Source of the DNA: Burkholderiales bacterium
GTDB lineage: Bacteria > Pseudomonadota > Gammaproteobacteria > Burkholderiales > SG8-39
Length of the DNA stretch: 53,441 nucleotides
Reading direction: 5' to 3'
NCBI GenBank assembly: GCA_014860355.1
Contig: JACZJV010000182.1
Span: forward strand, 1-53,441
In this document: in pieces, positions 52,782 through 53,441 of the stretch
Layout of the letters: the number at the start of each line of letters is the position of its first letter
Numbering within the stretch: the stretch's first letter is position 1
Notes under the pieces: model-generated
What the model saw: the letters and a program-made list of their open reading frames with translations, nothing else
The model's database searches: none
Told to the model about the DNA's origin: nothing
Program-made: the position numbers and the translations under genes

Positions 52782-53441
52782 CCGGCGCGGCGCTACGCGT
52801 GGAGAACCTGTGCACGCACTTCCTTACCAGGCACGGCTTGGTGAAGGCGGTGGAAGACGTAAGCTTCTCGGTCGCGCCGGGAAAAATCCTCGGCCTGGTG
52901 GGCGAATCGGGCTCGGGCAAATCCATGACCGGCTACTCCATCATGGGCCTGGTCGATCCGCCGGGGCGCGTGGTCTCCGGGCGCATCCTGCTGGGCGGCA
53001 CGAACCTGCTCGCGCTCGCGCCCGAGGACATGCGCAAGGTTCGCGGCAACCGCATCGCCATGATCTTCCAGGATCCGATGATGACGCTCAACCCGGTGCT
53101 GCGCATCGATACCCAGATGATAGAGGCGATCCAGGCGCACGCTGTGGTCAGCCGCGCGGCGGCGTTCAAGCGCGCGCGCGACGCGCTCGAACGCGTGGGC
53201 ATCCCTGCACCCGGGGAGCGCCTCCTCGCCTACCCGCACCAGTTCTCGGGCGGCATGCGCCAGCGCGTCGCCATTGCCATTGCGCTGCTGAACAGACCCG
53301 ATCTGATCATCGCCGACGAGCCGACCACGGCGCTGGACGTCACCATCCAGGGGCAGATCCTGTTCGAGATGCAAAAGCTCGCGCGCGAATCCGGCACCGC
53401 CCTCGTCTGGATTACCCACGACCTGTCGGTGATCGCAGGAC
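52778..53441 (+). CDS. ABC transporter ATP-binding protein DppD-type (cut by window edge)
   Basis: The first 221 residues are visible. Walker [15 protein letters not shown]-loop region [12 protein letters not shown], signature [14 protein letters not shown] and Walker [16 protein letters not shown] are all intact, of the OppD/DppD class. ATG at 52778 overlaps the permease stop by four bases (ATGA). The C-terminal oligopeptide-family extension and a DppF-type second ATPase, if present, lie outside. Confidence 0.93.
   Translation, partial: MTGAALRVENLCTHFLTRHGLVKAVEDVSFSVAPGKILGLVGESGSGKSMTGYSIMGLVDPPGRVVSGRILLGGTNLLALAPEDMRKVRGNRIAMIFQDPMMTLNPVLRIDTQMIEAIQAHAVVSRAAAFKRARDALERVGIPAPGERLLAYPHQFSGGMRQRVAIAIALLNRPDLIIADEPTTALDVTIQGQILFEMQKLARESGTALVWITHDLSVIAG

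Overview
The window is high-GC, densely packed bacterial chromosome. It looks like a betaproteobacterium of the Burkholderiales / Rhodocyclales-Nitrosomonadales sphere. Grounds: the order ribB(X)-ribH-nusB-thiL-pgpA-cinA, the order lexA-recA-recX, a tricarboxylate-transporter TctA/TctB pair, a class I PHA synthase, LexA boxes of the CTGTAT-N4-ATACAG type, and protein sequences of proteobacterial type. I see no rRNA, tRNA, CRISPR array, insertion sequence, integrase or phage gene. The context is core chromosome with metabolic accessory clusters, not a mobile island. This affiliation is inference from gene content.

Layout, left to right. 1-3039 (-): glycolate oxidase operon glcD-glcE-glcF, with glcF cut by the window edge. 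3313-6786: sulfur/anion transport (SulP transporter; TauE/SafE exporter with its TIGR02186 partner). 6896-8403 (+): SGNH esterase lipoprotein and an SDR oxidoreductase. 8432-12078 (-): LysR regulator, amidase and a three-gene nitrile-hydratase / thiocyanate-hydrolase-like enzyme whose beta subunit is split in two. 12168-12400 (+): a small ORF closed by a strong intrinsic terminator. 12406-13702 (-): paired TIGR04282/TIGR04283 glycosyltransferases. 13853-18437 (-): a signalling operon of membrane histidine kinase, single-domain response regulator, and a receiver-nucleotide cyclase-Ser/Thr kinase fusion. 18656-19347 (+): cobalamin adenosyltransferase preceded by a leader ORF that is a diverged copy of its own first 16 codons. 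19439-22156 (-): TctA, TctB and a stand-alone cyclic-nucleotide-binding protein. 22272-24690 (-): UbiA-type prenyltransferase and GT39 glycosyltransferase. 24716-31323 (-): second TauE/SafE, DAHP synthase, Nudix hydrolase, a small monooxygenase-fold protein, AlaS, VIT1-family transporter. 31323-33574 (-): recX, recA, lexA with two LexA boxes. 33718-34497 (+): enoyl-CoA hydratase. 34523-36987 (-): AmmeMemoRadiSam genes (radical SAM plus a Memo-AMMECR1 fusion). 37040-41075 (-): cinA, pgpA, thiL, nusB, ribH, ribBX. 41251-42999 (+): PHA synthase. 43056-49104 (-): FecR-domain protein, acyl-CoA synthetase, small secreted protein, DUF2520 protein, EamA transporter, CofD. 49313-53441 (+): dipeptide/nickel-type ABC importer (binding protein, two permeases, ATPase cut by the edge).

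How parts may work together. Histidine kinase, response regulator and the cyclase/kinase fusion overlap or abut and probably form one phosphorelay that outputs a cyclic nucleotide and protein phosphorylation. The cyclic-nucleotide-binding protein at 21626-22156 lacks a DNA-binding domain and is a possible receiver. The split-subunit hydratase and amidase could convert nitriles to acids, but residues near the cobalt site also fit a thiocyanate hydrolase, and the area around it carries several sulfur-anion transporters. Best candidates for something undescribed: the duplicated leader ORF of the cobalamin adenosyltransferase, the cyclase-kinase fusion, the three-subunit hydratase, the Memo-AMMECR1/radical SAM pair, CofD in a betaproteobacterium, and the terminated small ORF next to the LysR gene.
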